Below, piece by piece: positions 36,131 through 43,674 of a stretch of DNA of 64,000 nt (position 1 is its first letter; each line of letters opens with the position of its first letter). The notes below the pieces were generated by a model. That model had not been told where the DNA came from, made no database searches, and saw only the letters and a list, made by a program, of their open reading frames with translations. The DNA lies in NCBI GenBank assembly GCA_023268635.1, contig JALQUB010000002.1, positions 1 to 64,000 on the forward strand, given 5' to 3'. This DNA comes from Pseudomonadales bacterium. GTDB lineage: Bacteria > Pseudomonadota > Gammaproteobacteria > Pseudomonadales > Pseudohongiellaceae. Position numbers and translations under genes: made by a program.

Positions 36131-37057
36131 ATGGGTGGCTATTTTAGGCTTCAAGTCAGTTTGCTATTAGTACTGGTCTTCGTGACGAGTGTTTGTTTGG
36201 CGCAGACAGATCGTCCGGCATTCACGCCACACCCGGTGACTGATTCGATCACCATGCTCGAGCCTTCGGACACCAATGGCAACGTCGGAGTCTTCGCGGG
36301 TGACGAAGCGGTTCTATTAATAGACTCCCACTTCGAACGCAATGTCGAAGCGCTGATTAATGAAGTTTCTAAAATAACTGAGCTGCCGATCAGCTTCTTG
36401 GTGAATACCCATATTCACCCCGATCACACCGGCGGCAATGCCGTGCTCGCTGAGAAGTATGGCGTTACCTTGGTGGCGCACGACAGTGTGCGTTTGCGCA
36501 TGCTGGAGGAGCTTCGCATACCTCGTCGCGGCGGCATCACCTTCCCCCAGCCCGCAGCAAGCGCACGTCAAGTCATTACCTTTAGCGATGCGCTGAGTTT
36601 TCATCTAAACGGTGAAGAGGTGAGGGTGTTTCTTGCGCCACCGGCTCATACCGACGGAGACAGCTTTGTGCATTTTAAGCACTCTGACGTGCTTCACTTA
36701 GGGGACGTGTTTCGCACGAATATGTATCCTATTGTCGATAAGGCTAACGGGGGTAGTTTTCTTGGCATGATAGCCGCTATAGAGCTCGCAATTGACATAG
36801 CGGGGCCAGAGACGAAGGTGATTCCCGGACATGGTGAGGAGGTGAGTGATCTGAAGGGGCTGACCGAGGTCCACTCGATGCTTGTCTTACTGCGCAATCG
36901 GGTTCAGACAGCGATCGATGAGGGCCTTTCTCTGGCGGAAATTGGGGAACGTAATCTGTCAGAAGATTTAGACGCGCGCTGGGGCGGCGTCCCGTCTTGG
37001 ACATTCGCTGATTTACTGCCAATTATTGATGCAGAGTTACGCGAGAACACGGAATAG
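36131..37057 (+). CDS. exported metallo-beta-lactamase-fold hydrolase
   Basis: 308 residues with an N-terminal signal sequence (about residues 5-24, ending SVCLAQ), so periplasmic. The MBL zinc motif is HIHPDHTGG (HxHxDH), with further ligands in APPAHTDGDS and in PGHGEEV. The family includes lactonases, thiolesterases and beta-lactamases; the acyl-specific regions were not recognised. The ATG at 36131 is chosen because GGGGGAGAG precedes it and the signal peptide then begins correctly; an in-frame ATG at 36065 would add a basic 22-residue tail. A second exported MBL enzyme lies at 41985. Confidence 0.87.
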   Translation: MGGYFRLQVSLLLVLVFVTSVCLAQTDRPAFTPHPVTDSITMLEPSDTNGNVGVFAGDEAVLLIDSHFERNVEALINEVSKITELPISFLVNTHIHPDHTGGNAVLAEKYGVTLVAHDSVRLRMLEELRIPRRGGITFPQPAASARQVITFSDALSFHLNGEEVRVFLAPPAHTDGDSFVHFKHSDVLHLGDVFRTNMYPIVDKANGGSFLGMIAAIELAIDIAGPETKVIPGHGEEVSDLKGLTEVHSMLVLLRNRVQTAIDEGLSLAEIGERNLSEDLDARWGGVPSWTFADLLPIIDAELRENTE

Positions 37058-37204
37058 CTTAAAAATTTCAATCTGCAAACAGGCTATTCGGGAATAACGA
37101 TGTTAAGAAGTGTCTATGTAATTCGAAACTGATTAATGTTGGCGGTCGCCCTAATAGGCTCCATCGCATCGATGATGATTGTTGCACAAAGTGGTGCGAT
37201 CAAT

Positions 37205-38134
37205 TTAGTCGCTTTCTAATATCGCCGTGGCCTTCATGGCAACCGCTCCTTCATGATTTTCAATCCAGAGGGGGAGGGACGAGCCTTCGATCTCTCCGAT
37301 ACAGAGCTTATAGTTATGCTTGTCTGAAACAGGCCGCATAGCCCGGAATGTGAATCCCACCAGCCTTTGTTTTTTCTCATTGTGTTTCTGTGCAAACTCG
37401 ATTAGTTGGGTTGCAAGTAGCGGGCCATGCACCACTAATCCTTCGTAACCCTCGGAATCAATTGCGTAGTCGCGATCATAATGAATCCTGTGGCTATTAA
37501 ACGTCAGCGCAGAGTATCTAAACAACAATACGGAACTGGGCTCTATCTCTCTATAGGCTATACAGTTTCGCTTCTCTGTTTCAGTGCTGCTTGGTGTTTC
37601 GAGTGTGCCGGGCTTGGCTGGCTCTCTAAATACGAGGTCTTGTTGTTCGTACATTGCGGCCACCCCCTCTAGCCAATAAGTATGCTCGATTGAGATGAAA
37701 ATGAGTTCACCACTACGACCTTGTTTTGTCTCGATAGATTTTATTTTCGAGTGGCGCATGACTTCACTATCGATCGGTAACGGGGTGAGGAATTTTAACG
37801 AGCCGCCGGCCCACATGCGGCGAGGTAGCCTTATCGGTGGTAAAAAACTACCGTGATGTGGGTGTCCATCAATATTGGTGCGTGAGAGTGGTGCTGGGTT
37901 TTGAAAGAAACACCAATGCCATAACGGTGGAAGGCTCGCGAAGTTCCGCGGTTGTGGGGATTCAGGCTGATCGCGCAGAGTGATTGCTATGCGCTGGGTT
38001 AGTGCGCTGTCGATTCGATCCGTGCTTTGCTCGGAGTTGCCTATCCAGTCGAGTAGATTGAGTTCGCTGGCCTTCAAGGTGGTATCCTCGTCTTTGGCTA
38101 TGCATGATAGACGCTGTGAAAGATTACTTAACAT
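37205..38134 (-). CDS. MaoC/FAS1-type hydratase, itaconyl-CoA or mesaconyl-C4-CoA hydratase-like
   Basis: 309-residue cytoplasmic double-hot-dog enzyme. The N-terminal hot dog has PLPPLWHW-like and RMWAGGSLKFLTPL segments; the C-terminal one has FRYSALTFNSHRIHYDRDYA, with the Asn-x-His/Tyr-Asp hydratase pattern. The length and layout match mesaconyl-C4-CoA hydratase of the 3-hydroxypropionate bicycle and itaconyl-CoA hydratase of pseudomonads; sequence alone does not separate them. Divergent from a second MaoC protein (76-base gap). The nearby CitE-like lyase, acyl-CoA dehydrogenase and class III CoA-transferase support a C5-dicarboxylate role. Confidence 0.82.
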   Translation of the reverse strand: MLSNLSQRLSCIAKDEDTTLKASELNLLDWIGNSEQSTDRIDSALTQRIAITLRDQPESPQPRNFASLPPLWHWCFFQNPAPLSRTNIDGHPHHGSFLPPIRLPRRMWAGGSLKFLTPLPIDSEVMRHSKIKSIETKQGRSGELIFISIEHTYWLEGVAAMYEQQDLVFREPAKPGTLETPSSTETEKRNCIAYREIEPSSVLLFRYSALTFNSHRIHYDRDYAIDSEGYEGLVVHGPLLATQLIEFAQKHNEKKQRLVGFTFRAMRPVSDKHNYKLCIGEIEGSSLPLWIENHEGAVAMKATAILESD

Positions 38135-38210
38135 ACTGTATGCATAAATAACTTACCATCTTATAAAAAATAGAAAAGCTAGAAGTGGTCGAAGCGTTGG
38201 AGAAAATAAA

Positions 38211-38669
38211 ATGGCAGGAAAAACGTTTGAAGGACTCGAGGTCGGCGCAGTATTCGAGCATGATATTCGCCGGACAGTGACTGAGACTGATAATTTATTA
38301 TTCAGTGCGATGACTCATAATCCGCAGCCTTTGCACATTGATGCGGAATTTGCGCGAGCAACTCAGCATGGTCAAATTGTCGTGAATAGTCTTTATACAT
38401 TAGGGCTCGTCATCGGCATCTCCGTCGCGGAAACCACGCTCGGAACGACAATCGGAAATTTAGGCATGGAGAAGGTGGAGTTTCCTAATCCAGTGTTTAT
38501 AGGTGACACGATTAGTGTCACTACGACGGTCAAGGAAAAACGAGAGTCCAAGTCGAAGCCCGATCGAGGCATCGTCTGGTTCGAACACATTGGTCGTAAT
38601 CAGCGTGGAGAGGAGGTATGCCAATGCCTGCGAAAAGGCATGATGATACGAGAAATGGCAATTGAATAA
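38211..38669 (+). CDS. MaoC-family dehydratase
   Basis: 152-residue single hot-dog protein. It starts MAGKTFEGLEVGAVFEHDI and has TETDNLLFSAMTHNPQPLHIDAEFA, the R-specific hydratase motif with catalytic Asn and His. It most resembles the small MaoC proteins that hydrate enoyl- or mesaconyl-CoA. Divergent from the double-hot-dog hydratase, so both are probably controlled from the same 76-base gap. Ends at a bidirectional hairpin shared with the porin gene. Exact substrate unknown. Confidence 0.85.
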   Translation: MAGKTFEGLEVGAVFEHDIRRTVTETDNLLFSAMTHNPQPLHIDAEFARATQHGQIVVNSLYTLGLVIGISVAETTLGTTIGNLGMEKVEFPNPVFIGDTISVTTTVKEKRESKSKPDRGIVWFEHIGRNQRGEEVCQCLRKGMMIREMAIE

Positions 38670-38676
38670 GCCTATG

Positions 38677-38710
38677 ACTAAAAGGCCGGCGCTGGGCGTG
38701 GCCTTTTAGT
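38677..38710. terminator. bidirectional terminator between maoC and porin genes
   Basis: Perfect 11-bp stem ACTAAAAGGCC/GGCCTTTTAGT with a 12-base loop. The TTTT within each arm serves both strands, which converge here. Confidence 0.8.
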
Positions 38711-38733
38711 GGTTAGGAAATATCTAATTGATA

Positions 38734-39513
38734 TTACAGTTCGAAATCGACTGAATAAGACAAGACAAATTTTATCTCATCATTATCTCGTGCACTCATG
38801 CTGGCGTAGTCTTCTTCGCCGTCGTTGTTGTCGTCGCTGGCCAGAGTCGTGCCAATTATTGAGAAGGCGAAACCGCTCTTCGCGAGAGTCACGCCGTAGT
38901 CGATATAGTCATCGGTCACGCCGTTGAACGCTTCAACGAAATCGCCCGAATGACGACCTACGTGGAAGCTCAATTCAGCCTCATTAGCGAGTTCAATCGC
39001 GTAATCCCCATAAAAATAGGTGGCCTCGCCAAAGCCGAAGTCTTGTCCGATGCCTTCGGCGGCTTCAGTGTCTGCGAGAATGTTCGCTCCAAATGTGAAT
39101 GCGCCAACACTCAGCGAACCGTAGACTTCGCTGAAATCAAATTCGGCATTGTCATCGTAATTGAAGTAGAGGTAACCGATGTCAAAGCCTACGCCACCCG
39201 ACTCGCCCGACAAACCGAAATACATGTCGTGTTCGTAGGAGTACGCATCACCGGCATCATATTCAACATTGGAAATCCACGTTCCCACGTAGAAGCCGTT
39301 GTCGGCAGCATAGTCTATGCCGCCTTGGGTGGCGGGTAGATTCATCGTTTGAGTGAGGCCGCGCCAGAGGTAGTTGTTGGTGATGCTCGCATTCGCGCTC
39401 AATTCAGCCTGTGCGGAAACTGAGGCTAATAGGAGAGTGCCGGCGAGGGCTGAGCTTGCAACAATCTTCATACGGGGTGAGGCTTTCTTCACTGAGAGTG
39501 TGGGTGTCATCAT
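38734..39513 (-). CDS. TorF-family putative outer-membrane porin
   Basis: 259 residues. A signal peptide (about residues 15-37, ending VSAQA-EL) is followed by alternating beta-strand sequence starting SANASITNNYLWRGLTQT, the hallmark of this family (TIGR02001), and an aromatic-rich C-terminus ending VDFEL. An acidic loop (DDNNDGEEDYAS) may bind cations. The first ATG of an ATGATG pair is preceded by GGAG. In many proteobacteria members lie next to glnK-amtB; here it stands alone. Its promoter region holds a sigma-54 element and an NtrC-like site, which fits nitrogen control. Confidence 0.85.
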   Translation of the reverse strand: MMTPTLSVKKASPRMKIVASSALAGTLLLASVSAQAELSANASITNNYLWRGLTQTMNLPATQGGIDYAADNGFYVGTWISNVEYDAGDAYSYEHDMYFGLSGESGGVGFDIGYLYFNYDDNAEFDFSEVYGSLSVGAFTFGANILADTEAAEGIGQDFGFGEATYFYGDYAIELANEAELSFHVGRHSGDFVEAFNGVTDDYIDYGVTLAKSGFAFSIIGTTLASDDNNDGEEDYASMSARDNDEIKFVLSYSVDFEL

Positions 39514-39611
39514 TTGAAATCTCCATTGCTTATTCGTTGTACAGATTTACTGAGTCTGTTTGCTCCAGTCCCAAGTGTTGCCGTGGCTAATGACTTGGTA
39601 CCTTGTGAATT

Positions 39612-39627
39612 AGCAAGCCCTATGCCA
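39612..39627 (-). promoter_or_regulatory. candidate sigma-54 promoter of the porin gene
   Basis: Read on the minus strand, TGGCATAGGGCTTGCT: -24 TGGCAT and -12 TTGCT with exact GG-N10-GC spacing, about 98 bases upstream of the porin start. It lies in the 329-base gap 39514-39842, which otherwise holds the NtrC-like site at 39733 and nothing recognisable for the divergent lyase gene. Confidence 0.6.
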
Positions 39628-39732
39628 GTTCTATAAAAGTCAATAAAAACATGCTGATAGAGCTTTTTTGGAGGTGTTGCTGAGGAATCGTCAGTAAGAA
39701 TGCCTCGCAATGAAGCGCGTGCTCAGTCACGA

Positions 39733-39749
39733 TGCGCCAAAAGGGTGCG
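39733..39749. promoter_or_regulatory. candidate NtrC-type enhancer site
   Basis: TGCGCCAAAAGGGTGCG agrees with the NtrC dyad pattern TGCACC-N4-TGGTGCA at 10 of 13 defined positions. Its centre is about 120 bases upstream of the sigma-54 element at 39612-39627, roughly where NtrC sites lie at glnA. Confidence 0.5.
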
Positions 39750-39842
39750 CACACAACAGCGGCCGACTTGAGCGGCGAGGTGCAATGCAGCGGAGCAAAC
39801 CGTTAGAATAGGAAATCCTTGTAATCAGTAAAGGGCTAGAAG

Positions 39843-40736
39843 ATGCGCCTTCGTCGTTCTCTCCATTTTGTACCGGGTGCTAATGAAAAAATGTTAGCTA
39901 AGGCAGCGAGCCTTAATGCCGACGCCGTGATTTTGGATCTCGAAGATTCAGTCACGCCAGAGGCAAAATCGGCCGCCCGTAATGCTGTGTGCGCATGGCT
40001 AGACGAAAGCGTCGACTACAAATGCGAGCGCTTGGTGCGGATTAACCCATTCGATTCCGAATGGGGACGCGAAGATCTCGAAGCCGTCATACAACACGCC
40101 CCAGATGGCATCATGCTGCCTAAAGTTCACTCACGCGACACAGTCGTTGCCGTGGATGCCTTATTGCAACAAGCGGAAAAAAGCCTCGCCACAAAACCGA
40201 AGCCAACGAAGCTAATACTGATTGGCACGGAAGAGGCGGGAGCGGTGTTCAATATGCCGCAGATGGCTGCACATCCAAGGGTAGAGGGGCTTACCTGGGG
40301 TGCAGAGGATCTGTCAGTCTCTCTCGGAGCTCGTCGCAAGCGTGATCAAAATGGGGATTATCTTGAGGTGTTCGGTTTCGTGCGCTCTTATTGTCTACTC
40401 GCGGCGGCCGCAGCGGGGGTACAGCCTATTGATTCGGTGTATGTCGACGTCCGCGATTTAGCAGGACTCTGCAGAGAGAGCGAAACTGCCGCGGATATGG
40501 GTTTCACTGGCAAGCTCACTATCCACCCTGATCAAATCGAAGTAGTAAATGCAGCATTCACTCCGAGTAATGATGAAATCGAGCGTGCGGGTGCATTGCT
40601 AGAAGCCTTCGAAGAGAATCGAAAGCAGGGCAGGATGGCGTTCCGATTCGAAGGTTCTATGGTTGACATGCCGCACTTGAAGAGGGCAAAACAGCTGCTC
40701 GCAATCGCCGCGCAAATTGCCGCGGAAAACAGTTAG
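39843..40736 (+). CDS. HpcH/HpaI-CitE-like CoA-ester lyase
   Basis: 297 residues. CitE family TIM-barrel: MRLRRSLHFVPGANEKM at the N-terminus, AVILDLEDSV, LVRINPFDSEWGREDLEA, and the metal/substrate segment IGTEEAGAVFNMPQMA followed by LTWGAEDLS. Members cleave citryl-, malyl-, beta-methylmalyl- or citramalyl-CoA. With neighbouring MaoC hydratases and an acyl-CoA dehydrogenase, citramalyl-CoA or beta-methylmalyl-CoA is the likely substrate. The acyl-CoA dehydrogenase starts ten bases after its stop, so the two form an operon. Confidence 0.88.
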   Translation: MRLRRSLHFVPGANEKMLAKAASLNADAVILDLEDSVTPEAKSAARNAVCAWLDESVDYKCERLVRINPFDSEWGREDLEAVIQHAPDGIMLPKVHSRDTVVAVDALLQQAEKSLATKPKPTKLILIGTEEAGAVFNMPQMAAHPRVEGLTWGAEDLSVSLGARRKRDQNGDYLEVFGFVRSYCLLAAAAAGVQPIDSVYVDVRDLAGLCRESETAADMGFTGKLTIHPDQIEVVNAAFTPSNDEIERAGALLEAFEENRKQGRMAFRFEGSMVDMPHLKRAKQLLAIAAQIAAENS

Positions 40737-40746
40737 AGCGCAGCGT

Positions 40747-41913
40747 ATGGATTTCAGTGAAAGCGATGAGCACCGACTAATTCGTGAGTCCGTACGTAAA
40801 TTGTGCAGTGATTTCCCAGATGAATATTGGGAGCGCAAAGACGCGCTGGGCGAATTCCCACAGGACTTTTTCGAGGCAATAGCCTCGGCGGGTTGGTTAG
40901 GCATCGCGATGCCTGAGCAATACGGTGGCGCGGGTAAAGGCATACAAGAGGCCGCTATTTTACTCGAAGAGGTCGCCGCTTCTGGTGCCGCGATGAATGG
41001 CGCAACGCCTCTACATCTTTCGATTTTCGGCATGCATCCTGTGGTCAAACACGGCAGTGAAGCCTTGCGTGCGACCTATTTGCCACGTGTCAGCCGCGGA
41101 GACATGCACGTCGCCTTCGGTGTCACAGAACCCAATGCCGGCACCGATACAACCTCGATCGAAACCACGGCGAAACGCGACGGTGACCATTATGTCGTAC
41201 GGGGTCGTAAGGTTTGGACAACGAAGGCGCTCGAGTCTGAACGGGTTTTGCTGCTAGTTCGAACGACTCCACGTGATGAAGTGCAGCGTAAAACCGATGG
41301 GCTGACTTTACTGCTCGCTGAACTGCAGCGTCCAGAAGTGTCGATCTCTGCAATACCTAAACTGGGACGCAACGCCGTCCGCACCTGCGAAGTGGTCTAT
41401 AATGATCTGCGTGTCGCTGTGACAGATCGGGTGGGTGAGGAAGGCGAAGGATTCCGCTATTTGCTCGATGGTCTGAATGCCGAACGAATTCTTATCGCCG
41501 CGGAAGCGTTGGGCATAGGGCGTGCGGCACTCCGACGCGCAGTTTCCTACGCCAACGAGCGTGTGATTTTCGGTCGCCCTATTGGCAAGAATCAGGGCAT
41601 CGCATTCCCGCTAGCGCAAGCGCGCACGCAATTCGATGCTGCTGAGCTCATGATCCGAAAAGCCGCATGGCTAATCGATAATAATTTGCCCTGTGGCGCC
41701 GAGGCTAACATGGCGAAATATCTTGCGGCGGAGGCAGGGTTTTTCGCGGCTGATGCCGCAGTGCAGACCCATGGTGGGTTCGGCTATGCACGTGAATATC
41801 ACGTCGAGCGTTATTGGCGCGAAGCTCGTTTGATGAAACTTGCGCCGATCTCACAAGAAATGATTCTTAATTTTGTCTCTGAGCATGTGCTTGGCCTGCC
41901 GAGATCTTATTAG
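40747..41913 (+). CDS. acyl-CoA dehydrogenase
   Basis: FAD enzyme that oxidises an acyl-CoA to the 2,3-enoyl-CoA and passes electrons to ETF. 388 residues with the three standard domains. FAD/substrate motifs are FGVTEPNAGTDTTS (about residue 124) and HGGFGYAREYHVERYWREAR (about 344). The usual C-terminal catalytic Glu motif (IYEGT) is replaced by LAPIS; instead Glu246 in NAERILIA aligns with the catalytic Glu of isovaleryl- and long-chain-type dehydrogenases. The start is at 40747 (a longer in-frame start overlaps the lyase gene). Its electrons probably reach quinone through the ETF-QO at 52.6 kb. Confidence 0.9.
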   Translation: MDFSESDEHRLIRESVRKLCSDFPDEYWERKDALGEFPQDFFEAIASAGWLGIAMPEQYGGAGKGIQEAAILLEEVAASGAAMNGATPLHLSIFGMHPVVKHGSEALRATYLPRVSRGDMHVAFGVTEPNAGTDTTSIETTAKRDGDHYVVRGRKVWTTKALESERVLLLVRTTPRDEVQRKTDGLTLLLAELQRPEVSISAIPKLGRNAVRTCEVVYNDLRVAVTDRVGEEGEGFRYLLDGLNAERILIAAEALGIGRAALRRAVSYANERVIFGRPIGKNQGIAFPLAQARTQFDAAELMIRKAAWLIDNNLPCGAEANMAKYLAAEAGFFAADAAVQTHGGFGYAREYHVERYWREARLMKLAPISQEMILNFVSEHVLGLPRSY

Positions 41914-41984
41914 GGCGCACAATCGAATGACAAGCTGCCGAGTCTTGGATAGGCTTGGTGCCAACTATTTCAAAGGAAGAGATT

Positions 41985-42845
41985 ATGTCTATAAAGGCCC
42001 TGTCAGGTGTTCGATCGATGGCGCTCGCAGTTTTGTTGTTAATCGGTGTGAGCAACTCGGCATTCTCGCAGTCAATTGAGTCTCGAGATGACCCCGAGTT
42101 TCAGCGCGTAGAGCCCTTTCAAGTGTTCGACAACCTGTATTATGTCGGCGCGAAATGGGTTGGCGCCTGGGTGCTCGAAACATCGGAGGGATTAATCCTC
42201 TTTGATTCACTGTATGGAGACCTCACGGATATCGCCATCGATGGCATCCGGGACCTGGGGATGGATCCTAATGACATCCGTTACCTTATTGTGACTCACG
42301 CGCATTTCGACCACATCGGAGGCGCGCGTCGCATTCAGGAAGAGTTTGGGGCGGTGGTGTTGATGACGGAGGAAGACTGGCAGATGACCGAAGAGCCTCC
42401 TGTATACCGAGAATACCCTAAGCCGATTCGCCATCTTTCTGCGACTCATGGTGGCACGCTAAATCTTGGGCGAGATAAATTGACGTTTATGAAGACGCCG
42501 GGACATACAACAGGAGTGCTCTCTACGAGCTTCACCGTCTATGACAAGGGTTATCCCTACGCTGCGGTGATGTTCGGCGGCGCGGGACTGAATTTCGAAG
42601 GCGTCGAGCGTACCCAAATGTTTATCGATAGCATCGAGTTCCTGCAGAGTCTTCCTGACGTCGAGGTGAATATTCCGAATCATGCACATTCGATTGATTT
42701 GTTCGAGCGTGCGGAGCGGCTATCACAAAGAAAAGAGGGGGAGCCTCATCCCTTCGTCGACCCAGATGCTTGGACTGCGTGGCTCGATGAGCTGATGTCG
42801 GAGGCTCAAGAAAAAATGCGGGATGAAGTCGCGAAAGCGAACTAA
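41985..42845 (+). CDS. exported metallo-beta-lactamase-fold hydrolase, B3-like
   Basis: 286 residues. A signal peptide (about residues 11-27, ending SNSAFSQS) directs it to the periplasm. The zinc site is THAHFDHIGG (HxHxDH), with a third His in KTPGHTTGV and another in NHAHSID, typical of the B3/glyoxalase-II branch. No antibiotic link is implied. The ATG at 41985 follows AAAGGAAGAG. It comes 72 bases after the acyl-CoA dehydrogenase and could be co-transcribed; it may hydrolyse a lactone or thioester. Similar to but clearly distinct from the MBL at 36131. Confidence 0.87.
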   Translation: MSIKALSGVRSMALAVLLLIGVSNSAFSQSIESRDDPEFQRVEPFQVFDNLYYVGAKWVGAWVLETSEGLILFDSLYGDLTDIAIDGIRDLGMDPNDIRYLIVTHAHFDHIGGARRIQEEFGAVVLMTEEDWQMTEEPPVYREYPKPIRHLSATHGGTLNLGRDKLTFMKTPGHTTGVLSTSFTVYDKGYPYAAVMFGGAGLNFEGVERTQMFIDSIEFLQSLPDVEVNIPNHAHSIDLFERAERLSQRKEGEPHPFVDPDAWTAWLDELMSEAQEKMRDEVAKAN

Positions 42846-42855
42846 ACAGAAAAAA

Positions 42856-42932
42856 TGGCGCACCCGGCACGATTCGAACGTGCGACCCCCTAGTTCGTAG
42901 CCAGGTACTCTATCCAGCTGAGCTACGGGTGC
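42856..42932 (-). tRNA. argV: tRNA-Arg (anticodon ACG)
   Basis: 77 bases with encoded CCA, minus strand. Acceptor GCACCCG pairs with CGGGTGC; the anticodon loop CTACGAA gives ACG (read as ICG by inosine editing), and the T arm is GCACG-TTCGAAT-CGTGC. A -10 element (TATAAT read on the minus strand, 42946-42951) lies 13 bases upstream. Confidence 0.96.
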
Positions 42933-42945
42933 GTAAGAGGGCGGT

Positions 42946-42951
42946 ATTATA
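42946..42951 (-). promoter_or_regulatory. -10 element of the tRNA-Arg promoter
   Basis: Perfect TATAAT on the minus strand, 13 bases before the mature 5' end; TAGGCA at a 16-base spacing is the best -35. Confidence 0.55.
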
Positions 42952-43041
42952 GCGAAGTTTCGCGATTTGCCTAGTGCCAATTTGGCATAGAAGGTAACAA
43001 AGCCCTCCCATGCCCGATTCATCCGCGAATCAGGGCTATTA

Positions 43042-43674
43042 ATGGTGAAGACGATGAGACTTTTCATGAATCATGTTCGAAAATTGTGCAGGCCCGTGCG
43101 GCATATACTCCTAACGGTTTTTGTCTTGAGTGGCACGTTCTTGCCGATTCCTGTTCTTGCGGACTATGAGCAGGGTGTAAACGCTGCATTCAATGGTGAC
43201 TACGAGACTGCCTTCCGTGAATTCAGCGCCGCCGCCGAAGGAGGGCTAGACCTCGCCCAATACAATCTAGGGATATTGTATTACATGGGTCAAGGTGTAG
43301 ACCGCAATCCAGAGCTTGCCTATCACTGGACCTTGGCCGCGGCGGTGCAAGGCCATACCGCCGCGCAATTTAATCTGGCGACGTTATTGATAACCGGCGA
43401 TGGCGTTGAGAAACAAGCCGACCAAGCGATCGAATGGTATTCCCGTGCGGCGAGGGCGGGACACCCCTACGCAGCTTTGGAGCTAGCAGGGTTCTACGAT
43501 AGAGGGGATGAAGTAGAGCGGGATAGGGTGACTGCGCATGCTTGGGCGAGTTTTGCGGTGGAAAATGAGGCTGAAGAGGCCGCAGAGTTACTCGCATCGA
43601 TAGAGAGAAAACTCGATGAGCAGGAGCTGGCGAAAGCACGTAGACTCTTCGCTCGGTGGAAAATTTCTCGTTAA
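43042..43674 (+). CDS. exported Sel1-repeat protein
   Basis: 210 residues. The N-terminal hydrophobic signal (about residues 19-40, ending PIPVLA-DYE) points to the periplasm. Then about four Sel1-like TPR units follow, for example AQYNLGILYYMGQGVDRNPE and AQFNLATLLITGDGVEKQAD, and a charged C-terminal helix. Sel1 repeats mediate protein-protein contacts; the partner is unknown. The last four bases overlap the end of the convergent selenoprotein gene. Confidence 0.85.
   Translation: MVKTMRLFMNHVRKLCRPVRHILLTVFVLSGTFLPIPVLADYEQGVNAAFNGDYETAFREFSAAAEGGLDLAQYNLGILYYMGQGVDRNPELAYHWTLAAAVQGHTAAQFNLATLLITGDGVEKQADQAIEWYSRAARAGHPYAALELAGFYDRGDEVERDRVTAHAWASFAVENEAEEAAELLASIERKLDEQELAKARRLFARWKISR

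Noticed and set aside
39510..39710. 66-codon minus-strand frame upstream of the porin gene
   Set aside because: It spans the sigma-54 promoter and porin leader and resembles no known protein.
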